Positions 32,065 through 40,256 of a stretch of 64,000 nt of DNA are shown piece after piece; the stretch's first letter is position 1; each line of letters begins with the position of its first letter. Below the pieces are notes generated by a model. It did no database searches. It was given only the letters and a program-made list of their open reading frames with translations, and was not told the DNA's origin. This DNA is from Embleya hyalina. GTDB taxonomy: Bacteria; Actinomycetota; Actinomycetes; Streptomycetales; Streptomycetaceae. Made by a program: the position numbers and the translations under genes. The stretch spans positions 678,651 to 742,650 of the forward strand of contig NZ_BIFH01000013.1 of assembly GCF_003967355.1 (NCBI RefSeq), in the 5' to 3' direction.

Positions 32065-33080
32065 AGCTGTCCTTCGGTAGGGGTGGAAACGGGGGTGGCG
32101 CTCGGGGTGGAGCCGACGGCGGACCCGGAGGCGGCGCCGGCGGAGCGCGCGATCAACTCGTCGATCTCGGCGAGGGTGGGCATCGCGTCGGCGCACGCGT
32201 GTCGGCCGGCCACCAGGGCGCCGGCGGCGTTGGCGATCTCCAGCGTGCGGCGCAGCGGCAGTCCGCCGGCCAGGCCCGCCGCGAGCGCGCCGCCGAACGC
32301 GTCGCCGGCGCCGAGGCCGTTGACCACGTCGACGGGGATGGGCGCCAGCCGGATCTCCTCCGTGGCGGTGCGCGCCAACACGCCGGCCGGCCCCTGCTTG
32401 ACCACGGCCAGTCGCACGCCGCGCGCGAGCAGGCGGTCGGCGGCCTCGTCGGGGTCGCGGGTGCCGACGGCGACCTCGACCTCGTCGCGGTTGCCCACGG
32501 CCACGGTGGCGTGGGCCAGGGCCCGGGCGTACCAGGCGGGCGCCTCGCTCGGGTCGGCCCAGAACATCGGCCGCCAGTCCAGGTCGAGCACGGTGTCGCC
32601 GCCCTCGACCCGGTCGGCGACGGCGCGCAGGGTGGTGGTGCGCGAGGGTTCGGCGGACAGTCCGCTGCCGGTGATCCACACGATGCGCGCGGTGCGCAGC
32701 GCCTCGGTGTCCAGGTCCTCGACGGTCAGCGCGAGGTCGGGGGCGTTCGGCCGGTAGAAGTAGAGCGGGAAGTCGTCCGGCGGGAAGATCTCGCACAGCA
32801 CGACGGGCGTCTGCCGGCCGGAGACGGTGACCACGTGGCGGTCGGCGACACCGAAGCCGCGCAGCGCGCGCCGCACGAAGTCGCCCAGCGGGTCCTGGCC
32901 CACGCCGGTGACCACGCTCGTGCGCAGCCCGTGCCGGGCGCCCGCGACGGCGACGTTGGTCGCGCTGCCGCCGAGGTATTTGGCGAAGGTGCGCACGTCG
33001 GCCAGGCCGACGCCGATCTGTTCGGGGTACAGGTCCACGCTCACCCGGCCGAGGGTGATCAGGTCCCGGGCGTCGCTCAT
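32061..33080 (-). CDS. iolC: 5-dehydro-2-deoxygluconokinase
   Basis: A 339-residue PfkB/ribokinase-family kinase phosphorylating 2-deoxy-5-keto-gluconate. It has the N-terminal GG motif region KYLGGSATNVAVAGARHG and the C-terminal anion-hole motif GAGDAFGGALAAGLAGG carrying the catalytic Asp. LGRVSVDLYPEQIG at the start is typical of IolC. ATG 33080 overlaps the preceding stop (ATGA). A low-complexity tail of Ala/Ser/Thr ends the protein. Confidence 0.9.
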   Translation of the reverse strand: MSDARDLITLGRVSVDLYPEQIGVGLADVRTFAKYLGGSATNVAVAGARHGLRTSVVTGVGQDPLGDFVRRALRGFGVADRHVVTVSGRQTPVVLCEIFPPDDFPLYFYRPNAPDLALTVEDLDTEALRTARIVWITGSGLSAEPSRTTTLRAVADRVEGGDTVLDLDWRPMFWADPSEAPAWYARALAHATVAVGNRDEVEVAVGTRDPDEAADRLLARGVRLAVVKQGPAGVLARTATEEIRLAPIPVDVVNGLGAGDAFGGALAAGLAGGLPLRRTLEIANAAGALVAGRHACADAMPTLAEIDELIARSAGAASGSAVGSTPSATPVSTPTEGQL

Positions 33081-33904
33081 CGGGCGTCCGCCGCGACGCG
33101 GTTCGTGTCCGGGGACGGCGCCGCGGCGCGGTCCACGTACAGGGACGGGCGTTCGCAGGTGACGACCAGGGTGGCCGGCCACGCGGGGTCGTAGTCCCCG
33201 GCCGCGCCCAGGCGGCGGACCGCCTCGCGCTTGTGCTCGCCGTGTACGACCATGACCGCGCGTCGCGAGCGGGAGACGATCGTGTGCACGCCGACGGTGA
33301 CGCCGTGCCGGGGGACCTCGTCGAGCGAGGCGTAGTCGGGGAAGGTGCCGAGGTTGTCGCGCCGGGTGCTGTCGGGCAGTTCGACGACGCGGCTGCGGCT
33401 GTCGCGGGGCGCGCCGGGCGGGTTGAAGGCGATGTGTCCGTCGGTGGCGCCGGAGGCCAGGATGAACAGGTCGATGCCGCCCGCGTCGGCGAGGCGGGTG
33501 TCGTAGGCCTCGGGGTCGGCGGGGTCGGGGAACCAGACGGCGTCGGCGGGGATGCCGCGCCCGGGGCCGGCGGCCGCGTTCAGCGGGGCGACGATCTCCT
33601 CGGCGGCGAAGCGGTGGCAGCTGTTGTGCGCGGTGTGGTCGATGTCGGTGTAGCCGTCGGGGCCGGCCACCACGTATTCGTCCATCATCGCGATCACCAC
33701 GTGCCGCAGGTCCAGGCCGCGGGCGGCGACCTGTTCGGCCAGCGCGTCGTAGACCGGCTTGGGGCTGCGGCCGCCCGGGCAGCCCAGCACGTAGCGCACG
33801 CCGGCCGCGGCGGCGGCGACGATGCCGTCGGCGATCTCGCGGGCGAGCGCGTCGCCGAGGTCCGCGGGCGCGTCGAAGACCCGGAGGGGAAGGGGGGCTG
33901 GCAT
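33077..33904 (-). CDS. NagB-like glucosamine-6-phosphate deaminase/6-phosphogluconolactonase family protein
   Basis: A 275-residue sugar-phosphate isomerase-fold protein. It has GCPGGRSPKPVYDAL near residue 40, AMMDEYVV near 72 (the NagB catalytic Asp position) and ATDGHIAFNPPG near 145. In NagB the segment is DGHIAFNEP; here the Glu that partners the catalytic His is Pro, so activity may differ. SRSR and NLGTFPDYASLDEVPRHGVTVG follow the deaminase pattern rather than that of lactonases. It sits inside the iol operon between the ABC permeases and iolC, which is unusual and points to an amino-sugar-like substrate. AGGAG lies eight bases before ATG 33904. Confidence 0.75.
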   Translation of the reverse strand: MPAPLPLRVFDAPADLGDALAREIADGIVAAAAAGVRYVLGCPGGRSPKPVYDALAEQVAARGLDLRHVVIAMMDEYVVAGPDGYTDIDHTAHNSCHRFAAEEIVAPLNAAAGPGRGIPADAVWFPDPADPEAYDTRLADAGGIDLFILASGATDGHIAFNPPGAPRDSRSRVVELPDSTRRDNLGTFPDYASLDEVPRHGVTVGVHTIVSRSRRAVMVVHGEHKREAVRRLGAAGDYDPAWPATLVVTCERPSLYVDRAAAPSPDTNRVAADAR

Positions 33905-33909
33905 GGGTG

Positions 33910-34743
33910 TCACTCCTTGACGGCGCCCGCGAGCATTCCGCTGATCATGCGGCGCTGGAGGGCGATGTAGCTGATGAGCACGGGAAGGGCGACCAGGACG
34001 GCCGCGGCGGCGGTCACGCCCGGATCGCTGTTGCGGCGGTTGCCGGCGAAGAACGACAGGGCGAGCGGTGCGGTCTGCACCGAGCGGTTGTCGGGGACCA
34101 GGACCAGGGCGAGCAGGAACTCGTTCCAGGCGAAGAGGAAGAGCAGGGTGGCCAGGGTGCCGATCGCGGGCGTCGCCATCGGCAGCAGCACCGAGCGCAG
34201 GGTGCGCAGGCGGGACGCGCCGTCGACCGCGGCGGCCTCGCGCAGCGCGGGCGGGGTGGAGACGAAGAAGGTCCGCATCCAGAACACCGCGAAGGGCAGC
34301 GACAGTCCGATCTGCGGCAGGATCAACGCCCAGTAGGTGTTGACCAGTCCCCAGTCCTTGAGCTGGTAGTAGAGCGGGATGACGGTCGCCTCGTACGGCA
34401 TCACGAGCCCGATCAGCAGCAGCCCGAGCATCGGGCCCTTGAGCGGGAACGGGAAGAACGCGAGGGCGTAGCTCGCCAGTACCGCGAGCACGATCGTGCC
34501 GATCACCACGGCGGCGGCGACGATCAGGCTGGAGGTGAGCGCGTCCGAGAACAGACCGCGCCGCCACGCCTCGGTGAAGTTGTCGAAGCTGATCGAGGTG
34601 GGGATGGAGAATCCGCTGGTGCGCGTGCCGGGTTCGCCGAACGCGAGCAGCAGGACGGACAGGAACGGGTAGAGCGCGACGAGGGCGGCGACCGCGAGGA
34701 TCGCGTGGCCGATGACGGTCTGTCGGCGACTGTTGCTCGGCAT
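33910..34743 (-). CDS. ABC sugar transporter permease (MalG-type)
   Basis: A 277-residue inner-membrane permease with about six helices. The cytoplasmic EAA-type loop (REAAAVDGASRLRTLRSVLLPMATPAIGT, marker only) contacts the ATPase. LLLIGLVMPYEATVIPLYYQL is typical of carbohydrate-uptake family 1. It starts four bases from its partner permease and is followed six bases later by the NagB-like gene. No ATP-binding subunit is in the operon, so a shared MsiK-type ATPase elsewhere is likely, as usual in streptomycetes. Confidence 0.9.
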   Translation of the reverse strand: MPSNSRRQTVIGHAILAVAALVALYPFLSVLLLAFGEPGTRTSGFSIPTSISFDNFTEAWRRGLFSDALTSSLIVAAAVVIGTIVLAVLASYALAFFPFPLKGPMLGLLLIGLVMPYEATVIPLYYQLKDWGLVNTYWALILPQIGLSLPFAVFWMRTFFVSTPPALREAAAVDGASRLRTLRSVLLPMATPAIGTLATLLFLFAWNEFLLALVLVPDNRSVQTAPLALSFFAGNRRNSDPGVTAAAAVLVALPVLISYIALQRRMISGMLAGAVKE

Positions 34744-34746
34744 CGG

Positions 34747-35634
34747 TCAGCCCTCCTTGCCGCGCACGAGGCGCATGATCACGCCGGTGACGACGAGCAC
34801 CACGGCGGTCAGGCAGACGCTGATCGCGGCGGCACTGCCCACCTCGTGGGTGAGGAACGCGCCCTGGTAGACGAACACGCTGGGCACGGTGGTGGAGGTG
34901 CCCGGGCCGCCCGCGGTGGTGTTCCACACGAGGTCGAAGTTGCGCAGCGCGTAGGTGATGGTGAGGACCAGTGCGATGGCGATCTCGCCGCGCAGGGCGG
35001 GCAGGGTGACGGTGAAGAACTCCCGAATGGGGCCGCAACCGTCGAGCCGGGCCGATTCGTACAGTTCGGTGGGGATCTTCTGCACGCCGGCGAGGAAGAG
35101 CACCATGCACAGGCCGTACATCACCCAGGTGCCGACGATGCCGACCGCGGGCAGTGCGGTGTCGTAGTCGCCGAGCCAGGCCCGCGCGAGCGAGCCCAGG
35201 CCCACCGCGCGCAGCCCGGCGTTCAGCGGGCCGTCGATGTCGTAGATCCACCGCCACGACACCGCGACCACCACGGTCGCCAGGATCTGCGGCAGGAACA
35301 GCACGGCGCGGAAGAAGCTCAGTCCGCGCACCCTGATCCGCGACATCAGCGCGGCCAGGAACAGCCCGAGCGCGACGGGGAAGACCGCGTAGAAGACGAC
35401 GAAGACCAGCGAGTGCGCGATCGCGGAGGGGATCCGGCCGTCGTCCAGGAGCGCGGAGTAGTTGTCCGCGCCGACCCAGCGGCCCTCGGTGATGCCGTCC
35501 CAGGTGAACAGCGACACCCAGGCCGTCTGGCCCAGCGGACGCAGCACGAACAGCGTGTAGAACACGGCGGCCGGCAGCAGGTAGAAGAACGCGGGCCAGT
35601 ACTGTCTCGCGCTCCACGCGCGCAGGCCGCTCAC
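34747..35634 (-). CDS. ABC sugar transporter permease (MalF-type)
   Basis: A 295-residue permease, partner of the downstream MalG-type protein. About six membrane helices are visible, with the first at residues 12-32. The EAA loop reads YESARLDGCGPIREFFTVTLPALRGEI (landmark). The GTG start at 35634 overlaps the binding-protein stop by four bases, so synthesis of the uptake system is coupled. Confidence 0.9.
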   Translation of the reverse strand: MSGLRAWSARQYWPAFFYLLPAAVFYTLFVLRPLGQTAWVSLFTWDGITEGRWVGADNYSALLDDGRIPSAIAHSLVFVVFYAVFPVALGLFLAALMSRIRVRGLSFFRAVLFLPQILATVVVAVSWRWIYDIDGPLNAGLRAVGLGSLARAWLGDYDTALPAVGIVGTWVMYGLCMVLFLAGVQKIPTELYESARLDGCGPIREFFTVTLPALRGEIAIALVLTITYALRNFDLVWNTTAGGPGTSTTVPSVFVYQGAFLTHEVGSAAAISVCLTAVVLVVTGVIMRLVRGKEG

Positions 35635-37016
35635 GACGCGGCCTTCCGGTCCGCCCGCTGTTTGGCCGCGAACGCTTCCCGGTCGTCCTGGAGCGCCTTG
35701 GCGAAACCGCTCGGCGAGGTGTGCTTGGCCAGCAGGTCCTGGGTCTTGGCGCCGATGGTGTCGTACATCGTGGTCGAGGCCCAGTCGAGGTAGAAGTTCT
35801 GGCCGTCGTCGACCAGGAGCTTCAGACCGATCGTGTTGACCTGCTCGACCACGGGGCTGCCGGCCTTGACCTTGCCCGCGCCGGTGACCGGGGTGCGGCC
35901 GACGTCGGCGATGGTCTGCGCGAACTCGTCGCTCATCAGCAGGTCCAGGAACGCCACCGCGGCGGGCAGCTTCTTGGTCTTGGCGCCGATGTGCCAGCCC
36001 AGGCCCAGCGAGCCCACGGTCGCGCGGGTGCCGTCGGCGCGGGCGGGCAGGGTGAAGCCGACCTTGCCGTTCATGTTCTCCTGGAGCGAGGGCGCGTTCC
36101 AGGAGCCGGCGACGAGGAACGCGCCCTCGCCGGCGCCGAACTTGGCGACCGCGTCGTCGGAGCTGATGCCGTTGTATCCGGGGCCGAAGTAGCCCTGTGC
36201 CGCCCAGTCCTGCACGGTCCGGGCGGCGTCCACGGTGCCGGGGTCGGCCACCGTGGTGCCGGGTACGCCGCTGATCCACGAACGCACGTCGCGGCTGGGC
36301 ACGTTCTGGCCCTGGACCAGGCCGATGACCTGGCTCGCCGGATACTTCTCGGCGTTGCCGAGCATGATCGGCTGTTCGCCCGCGGCCTTGACGCGGTCGA
36401 GCGCGGCGGTGAACTCGGCGTAGGTCTGCGGCGGCGCGATGCCCAGCTTGGCGAGCTTGTCGGTGTTGTAGAACACGCCGACGTACTCGGTGGCGGGACT
36501 GATGCCGTACAGGCTGCCGGAGCCGAAGATCGAGCCGTCGGGCGACCAGCGGTACTGCTTGAGCGCGCCCTCGGTGAAGGTGTTCTCCCACCCGTAGGTG
36601 CGCATCACGTCGTCGAGCGGGCGGATCAGTCCGGCCTTCACCAGCGGGCCGTCGGTGCCGTAGCCCTGGTTGCCCTGGGCGAGGTCGGGCGCGTCGGAGC
36701 CGGACATCGAGTTGACGACGGTCTTCATCAGGTCGTCGAAGCCCTTGGTGGCGACCTCGACCTTGACGTTGGGGTACTTCTTCTCGTACAGCGGCACGAG
36801 GGCCTTGAGCGTGTTCTCCTCGCCGGCGTCGGCGAGCACGCGCAGCTTGGTGTCGCCCATGGCCTTGACGTCCTCGGCGGTGACCCGTTGGGTCACGGGA
36901 CCGCCGGCGAGGTCGGAGGCGACGGTGGTGCCGCCCGCGCCGGGGACGCCGCACGCGGTGGCGAGGATCCCGGTCAGGGCGATCCCCGCGACCGCGGTCC
37001 AGCGCAGAGATTTCAT
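35631..37016 (-). CDS. Extracellular solute-binding lipoprotein of sugar ABC transporter
   Basis: A 461-residue binding protein. The signal peptide ends in a lipobox (ILATAC), so it is anchored outside the membrane. The two-lobed SBP_bac_1-like body has KLRVLADAGEENTLKALVPLYEKKYPNVKV near residue 60 (landmark), GVFYNTDKLAKLGI and AFLVAGSWNAPSL. The operon suggests a cyclitol or cyclitol-glycoside ligand; specificity cannot be read. ATG 37016 has GGGAG five bases upstream. Confidence 0.88.
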   Translation of the reverse strand: MKSLRWTAVAGIALTGILATACGVPGAGGTTVASDLAGGPVTQRVTAEDVKAMGDTKLRVLADAGEENTLKALVPLYEKKYPNVKVEVATKGFDDLMKTVVNSMSGSDAPDLAQGNQGYGTDGPLVKAGLIRPLDDVMRTYGWENTFTEGALKQYRWSPDGSIFGSGSLYGISPATEYVGVFYNTDKLAKLGIAPPQTYAEFTAALDRVKAAGEQPIMLGNAEKYPASQVIGLVQGQNVPSRDVRSWISGVPGTTVADPGTVDAARTVQDWAAQGYFGPGYNGISSDDAVAKFGAGEGAFLVAGSWNAPSLQENMNGKVGFTLPARADGTRATVGSLGLGWHIGAKTKKLPAAVAFLDLLMSDEFAQTIADVGRTPVTGAGKVKAGSPVVEQVNTIGLKLLVDDGQNFYLDWASTTMYDTIGAKTQDLLAKHTSPSGFAKALQDDREAFAAKQRADRKAAS

Positions 37017-37102
37017 GGTTGCTCCCGGATCCGACCACCGTGGGTGGTCAAGGGGGACCGAGGGGCGGCCTGGCGGGGCGCCCCTCGGGATCGGGGTCGG
37101 GG

Positions 37103-38047
37103 TCAGACGAGTTCGGCGACCTTGGCCGCGAGCCACGCGCGGTTGGCGGCCTGTTCGGCGGCCACGGTCGGGTAGAGCTCGGCGGGGGTGGGCGCGCGGT
37201 CCTGCTCGATCAGCAGCCACTCGCGGTAGCCGCCGCGCAGGAGGGCGACCAGGAATCGGTCGATGTCGACGTCGCCGCGGCCGAAGGGCACGCACACGTT
37301 CGCCCACCACGTGTCGAAGTCGGTGCGGCGTTCGGCCTTGGCCAGGGCCAGCACGCTCGTGTCGACGTCTTTGAGGTGGACGTGGTTGATCCGCTCCCGC
37401 CAGCGGTCCAGGCACTCGACCGGGTCGCCGCCCGCGAGTTGGATGTGGGCGATGTCCAGCGTCAGGCCCACCTCGGTGAGGTCGAGCAGCCGGTCCACCT
37501 CCCAGGGCGATTCGACGAAGGTGCTGATGTGCGGGTGGAAGGAGGTGCGCAGCCCGTACGAGCGGGCCAGCGCGACGGCCTGTGCGGACAACTCCGCCAG
37601 TCGCCGCCACCCGGCGTCGTCGAGCGCGAGCGAGCGGTCCTCCCAGGCGCGGGCCGGGTTGTGCAGCAGGGCCTCGCTGCCCTCGTCGGCCAGGATCGCC
37701 AGCGGCGTCTCGCCGGTGGCCTCGGCGCACGCGGCCAACTCGCGGCAGGTCTGTTCCATCCGGGCCAGGTCGTGGGCCACCACGTCGTCGCCGAGCGCGT
37801 AGTGCACGGGGATGTAGGCCCCGACGGCGGCCAGGCCGTGCCGGGTGAACAGGGCGGCGGTCTCGGCCGGGGTGCCGAAGAATCCGGGCGGGCCCAACTC
37901 GCTGCCCGCGTACCCGGCTTCGGCCATCGAGGCGAGCAGGGCCTCGGGCGAGGTGCCGGCGCCGCCGGCGGCCTCGCCGTAGACGCCGTAGCTGACGGGG
38001 GCGTTGCCGATCCGCAGGGCGGGGCCGGTGGGTCGGATCGTGGTCAT
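37103..38047 (-). CDS. IolE/IolH-like sugar-phosphate isomerase/epimerase-fold protein
   Basis: A 314-residue TIM-barrel (AP_endonuc_2) protein. It begins LRIGNAPVSYGVYGE, close to the IGNAPxSWG motif of inosose dehydratase (IolE). Metal-binding residues are visible in SFHPHISTFVE, TLDIAHIQLAGG, INHVHLKDVD and WLLIEQD. It may dehydrate scyllo-inosose to the trihydroxycyclohexanedione used by IolD, or epimerise the inosose. ATG 38047 overlaps the upstream dehydrogenase stop (ATGA). Confidence 0.82.
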   Translation of the reverse strand: MTTIRPTGPALRIGNAPVSYGVYGEAAGGAGTSPEALLASMAEAGYAGSELGPPGFFGTPAETAALFTRHGLAAVGAYIPVHYALGDDVVAHDLARMEQTCRELAACAEATGETPLAILADEGSEALLHNPARAWEDRSLALDDAGWRRLAELSAQAVALARSYGLRTSFHPHISTFVESPWEVDRLLDLTEVGLTLDIAHIQLAGGDPVECLDRWRERINHVHLKDVDTSVLALAKAERRTDFDTWWANVCVPFGRGDVDIDRFLVALLRGGYREWLLIEQDRAPTPAELYPTVAAEQAANRAWLAAKVAELV

Positions 38048-39210
38048 CGGGCGTCACCTTCCAGGAGGGCGGCCTCGCCGCCGACGCGCACGTCGGCGCG
38101 GCGGGCGATCGCCGCGATCAGCGCCTGGAGGCAGCGCACGTCCTCGGCGGCTCCGCTCGCGGTCGAGCGCACCGGCGCGCCGTGCGTGATCGACGCGGCG
38201 AACTCCGCCAGTTGTACGACGAATCCGGTGTCGTAGCCGGAGCGCACGAGCGAGTCGCGGCTGGCCCCGTCGTGGGCGCGCTCGACCCGCAACGTGCTGC
38301 GCACGTCCACGAGGTAGGGCGCGGCCATGTCCAGGCGCAGTCGGCCGTCGCGGGCGAGCACGGCGACCTCCTCGCCGTATTCGGGGTGATCGGGCAGCCA
38401 GTTCCAGTTGAGCACCAGGCGCGCGGCCCCGTCGACACCCAGCGGCGCGGACGCCAGCAGGCACGGCGGTTCGCCCTCGACGGGCCACGGCCACAGGTCG
38501 GCCGTGTCGAAGGAGGTCGGCAGGGTGAAGCCGAGCGCGCGCAGCAGCGAGAGTTCGTGGATCACCGAGCCGTTGAGCACCTCGCGGTAGTAGCGGCCGA
38601 GTTCGGCCGGGACCTCGCCGAGGGCGTCGAGCGTGCGATCGGCCTCGTAGCGGATCGCCTCGGCGATCACCGTGCCGTCCGCGTCGTCGACCGGCGGCGG
38701 CATCCGCAGGTGCGCGACCTGGGGCTCGTCGGCCGGGTGCAGCACGGTCACGCGCACGGTGCGCGGGGTGTCGAGGGTGTCCAGTTCGGCCGCGGCGAGC
38801 GCGGTGATCGGGTCGTACATCTTCATGTAGCCGACCTGGAGCACCAGGCCGCGCTCGGCGGCCAGCGCGCCGAGCTCGTCGGCCTCGGCGACGGTCAGGC
38901 ACAGCGGCTTCTCGGCGAGCACGTGCTTGTCGGCGAGCAGGGCGGCCTTGGCGTCGCGGGCGTGGGTGCCGGGGGTGGCCAGCAGTACGGCGTCCACGTC
39001 GGGATCGGCCAGGACCCGGGCGTAGTCGGTTTCGGCCCGCACGCCGGTGCCCTCTCGCGCGGCGACGGACGCCGCGCGGGAGGGCGACAGGTCGCACACG
39101 ATCGCGGTGGTGACGACGTCGCCGAGGCGCCGGATCGCGGGCAGGTGCACCGACTGGGTGATCGTCCCGGCACCGACGACGGCGAGACGGACGGGTTCGC
39201 TTACCGGCAT
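38044..39210 (-). CDS. Gfo/Idh/MocA-family dehydrogenase (IolG-like role)
   Basis: A 388-residue NAD(P)-dependent oxidoreductase. It has the Rossmann motif VVGAGTITQSVHLPAI near residue 10 and the family motif LAEKPLCLTVAEAD near residue 95; GYMKMYDP follows. It is the first gene of the operon and the only candidate for the inositol/inosose dehydrogenase step, but it is longer than, and differs from, classical IolG, so oxidation of a derivative is possible. ATG 39210 has AAGGAA six bases upstream. Confidence 0.8.
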   Translation of the reverse strand: MPVSEPVRLAVVGAGTITQSVHLPAIRRLGDVVTTAIVCDLSPSRAASVAAREGTGVRAETDYARVLADPDVDAVLLATPGTHARDAKAALLADKHVLAEKPLCLTVAEADELGALAAERGLVLQVGYMKMYDPITALAAAELDTLDTPRTVRVTVLHPADEPQVAHLRMPPPVDDADGTVIAEAIRYEADRTLDALGEVPAELGRYYREVLNGSVIHELSLLRALGFTLPTSFDTADLWPWPVEGEPPCLLASAPLGVDGAARLVLNWNWLPDHPEYGEEVAVLARDGRLRLDMAAPYLVDVRSTLRVERAHDGASRDSLVRSGYDTGFVVQLAEFAASITHGAPVRSTASGAAEDVRCLQALIAAIARRADVRVGGEAALLEGDAR

Positions 39211-39247
39211 TGAGGGTTCCTTGCGCGTCGTGGTTGGGGCGGAAGCC

Positions 39248-39401
39248 GTCCACAGTGGACAGAACATCCATATCGGATGGGTCGTCCGTAACGGACAGGA
39301 GGGTGTCATCGGAATGACGGGTTCCGCTTGTCGCTTCTTCCCGGATCATGACCTACGGCAGACCAGTTAGTCCAGAGATTGGACCAGATTCGCATCTGGT
39401 C
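39248..39401. promoter_or_regulatory. Operator array upstream of the inositol-type operon
   Basis: Two like-patterned perfect 13-base palindromes, GTCCAC-A-GTGGAC (39248-39260) and GTCCGT-A-ACGGAC (39284-39296), flank a third, CATCC-N5-GGATG (39265-39279). A separate GACCAGAT-TCGC-ATCTGGTC palindrome lies at 39382-39401 beside the GntR promoter. Together they cover the divergent control region. Confidence 0.6.
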
Positions 39402-39420
39402 TGGCGATTGGTTCTTCTGG

Positions 39421-39437
39421 TATGTTCTCGCGCTGTG
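39421..39437 (+). promoter_or_regulatory. Probable leaderless promoter of the GntR gene
   Basis: A -10-like TATGTT (39421-39426) ends eight bases before the GTG start at 39435, so transcription would begin at or next to the start codon. No ribosome binding site is present, which fits a leaderless mRNA. Confidence 0.4.
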
Positions 39438-40178
39438 ACAGTCAGCGACGATCTCCCCGCCGCCGCGGGACCCGCCGTGCAACTCGCCTACCGGGCACTG
39501 GCCCAGGCGTTGGACCGACGCGAGTTCCCCGCGGGCAGCCGCCTGCCCGGCGAGCGCGCGCTCGCCCAACGGTTGGGAGTCAGCCGCAGCAGCCTGCGCC
39601 TGGCCCTGGCCGGTCTGGAGCGCGACGGCCGGGTGCACGCCTCCGCCCAACGCGGGTGGTACGTCTCCACCGACATGGTCAGCGAGCCGCCGAGCCTGCT
39701 GCGGAGCTTCACCGACATCGCGCGGGACCGCGGCCTCACCGCCACCGCCCGGCTGCTGACCCGGCGGGTGCGGCCGGCGAGCTACGAGGAGGCGGTCCGA
39801 CTGCGTGTCGCGCCCGCCTCCGAGGTGGTGGAGATCACCCGGGTGCGCGGGCTGGACAGCGTCCCCGTGTGCCTGGACACCACCGTGCTCGTCCGCGACC
39901 GGGCGCGGGCGCTGGAGACGGCGGAGCTGGAGAACCGTTCGCTGTTCGCGCTCCTGGAGGAGACGGGCGTACACATCCTGCGCAGCCAGTACACCGCGCA
40001 CGCGGACGCCGCCGACGCGGTCACCGCCGAGCTGCTGCGGGTGCCCGTGGGCTCGCCGGTGCTGATCGGCGAGGAGGTCACCTTCGATCGCAGCGAGGCG
40101 CCGGTGCTGCTGGGGCGGGCGGTGTATCGCGGGGACGCGTATCGCTTCGAGGCCACACTGCATCGGGGGACCGAGTAG
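39435..40178 (+). CDS. GntR/HutC-type regulator of the inositol-type operon
   Basis: A 247-residue repressor. The winged helix lies at about residues 15-80 (YRALAQALDRREFPAGSRLPGERALAQRLGVSRSSLR, landmarks only). The UTRA effector domain follows from about 95 to 245. The GTG start at 39435 gives a normal N-terminus; the longer frame would read through operator DNA. It is divergent from the ten-gene operon and cotranscribed with a ROK kinase. A sugar- or cyclitol-phosphate effector is likely. Confidence 0.88.
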   Translation: MTVSDDLPAAAGPAVQLAYRALAQALDRREFPAGSRLPGERALAQRLGVSRSSLRLALAGLERDGRVHASAQRGWYVSTDMVSEPPSLLRSFTDIARDRGLTATARLLTRRVRPASYEEAVRLRVAPASEVVEITRVRGLDSVPVCLDTTVLVRDRARALETAELENRSLFALLEETGVHILRSQYTAHADAADAVTAELLRVPVGSPVLIGEEVTFDRSEAPVLLGRAVYRGDAYRFEATLHRGTE

Positions 40179-40256
40179 GGGCGGCCGGCGGGCCCGCGGG
40201 CACCCCGAGTGCCCGCGCCGCGTACGACCGATGAGCAAGCCATCGTTGGAGAACCC

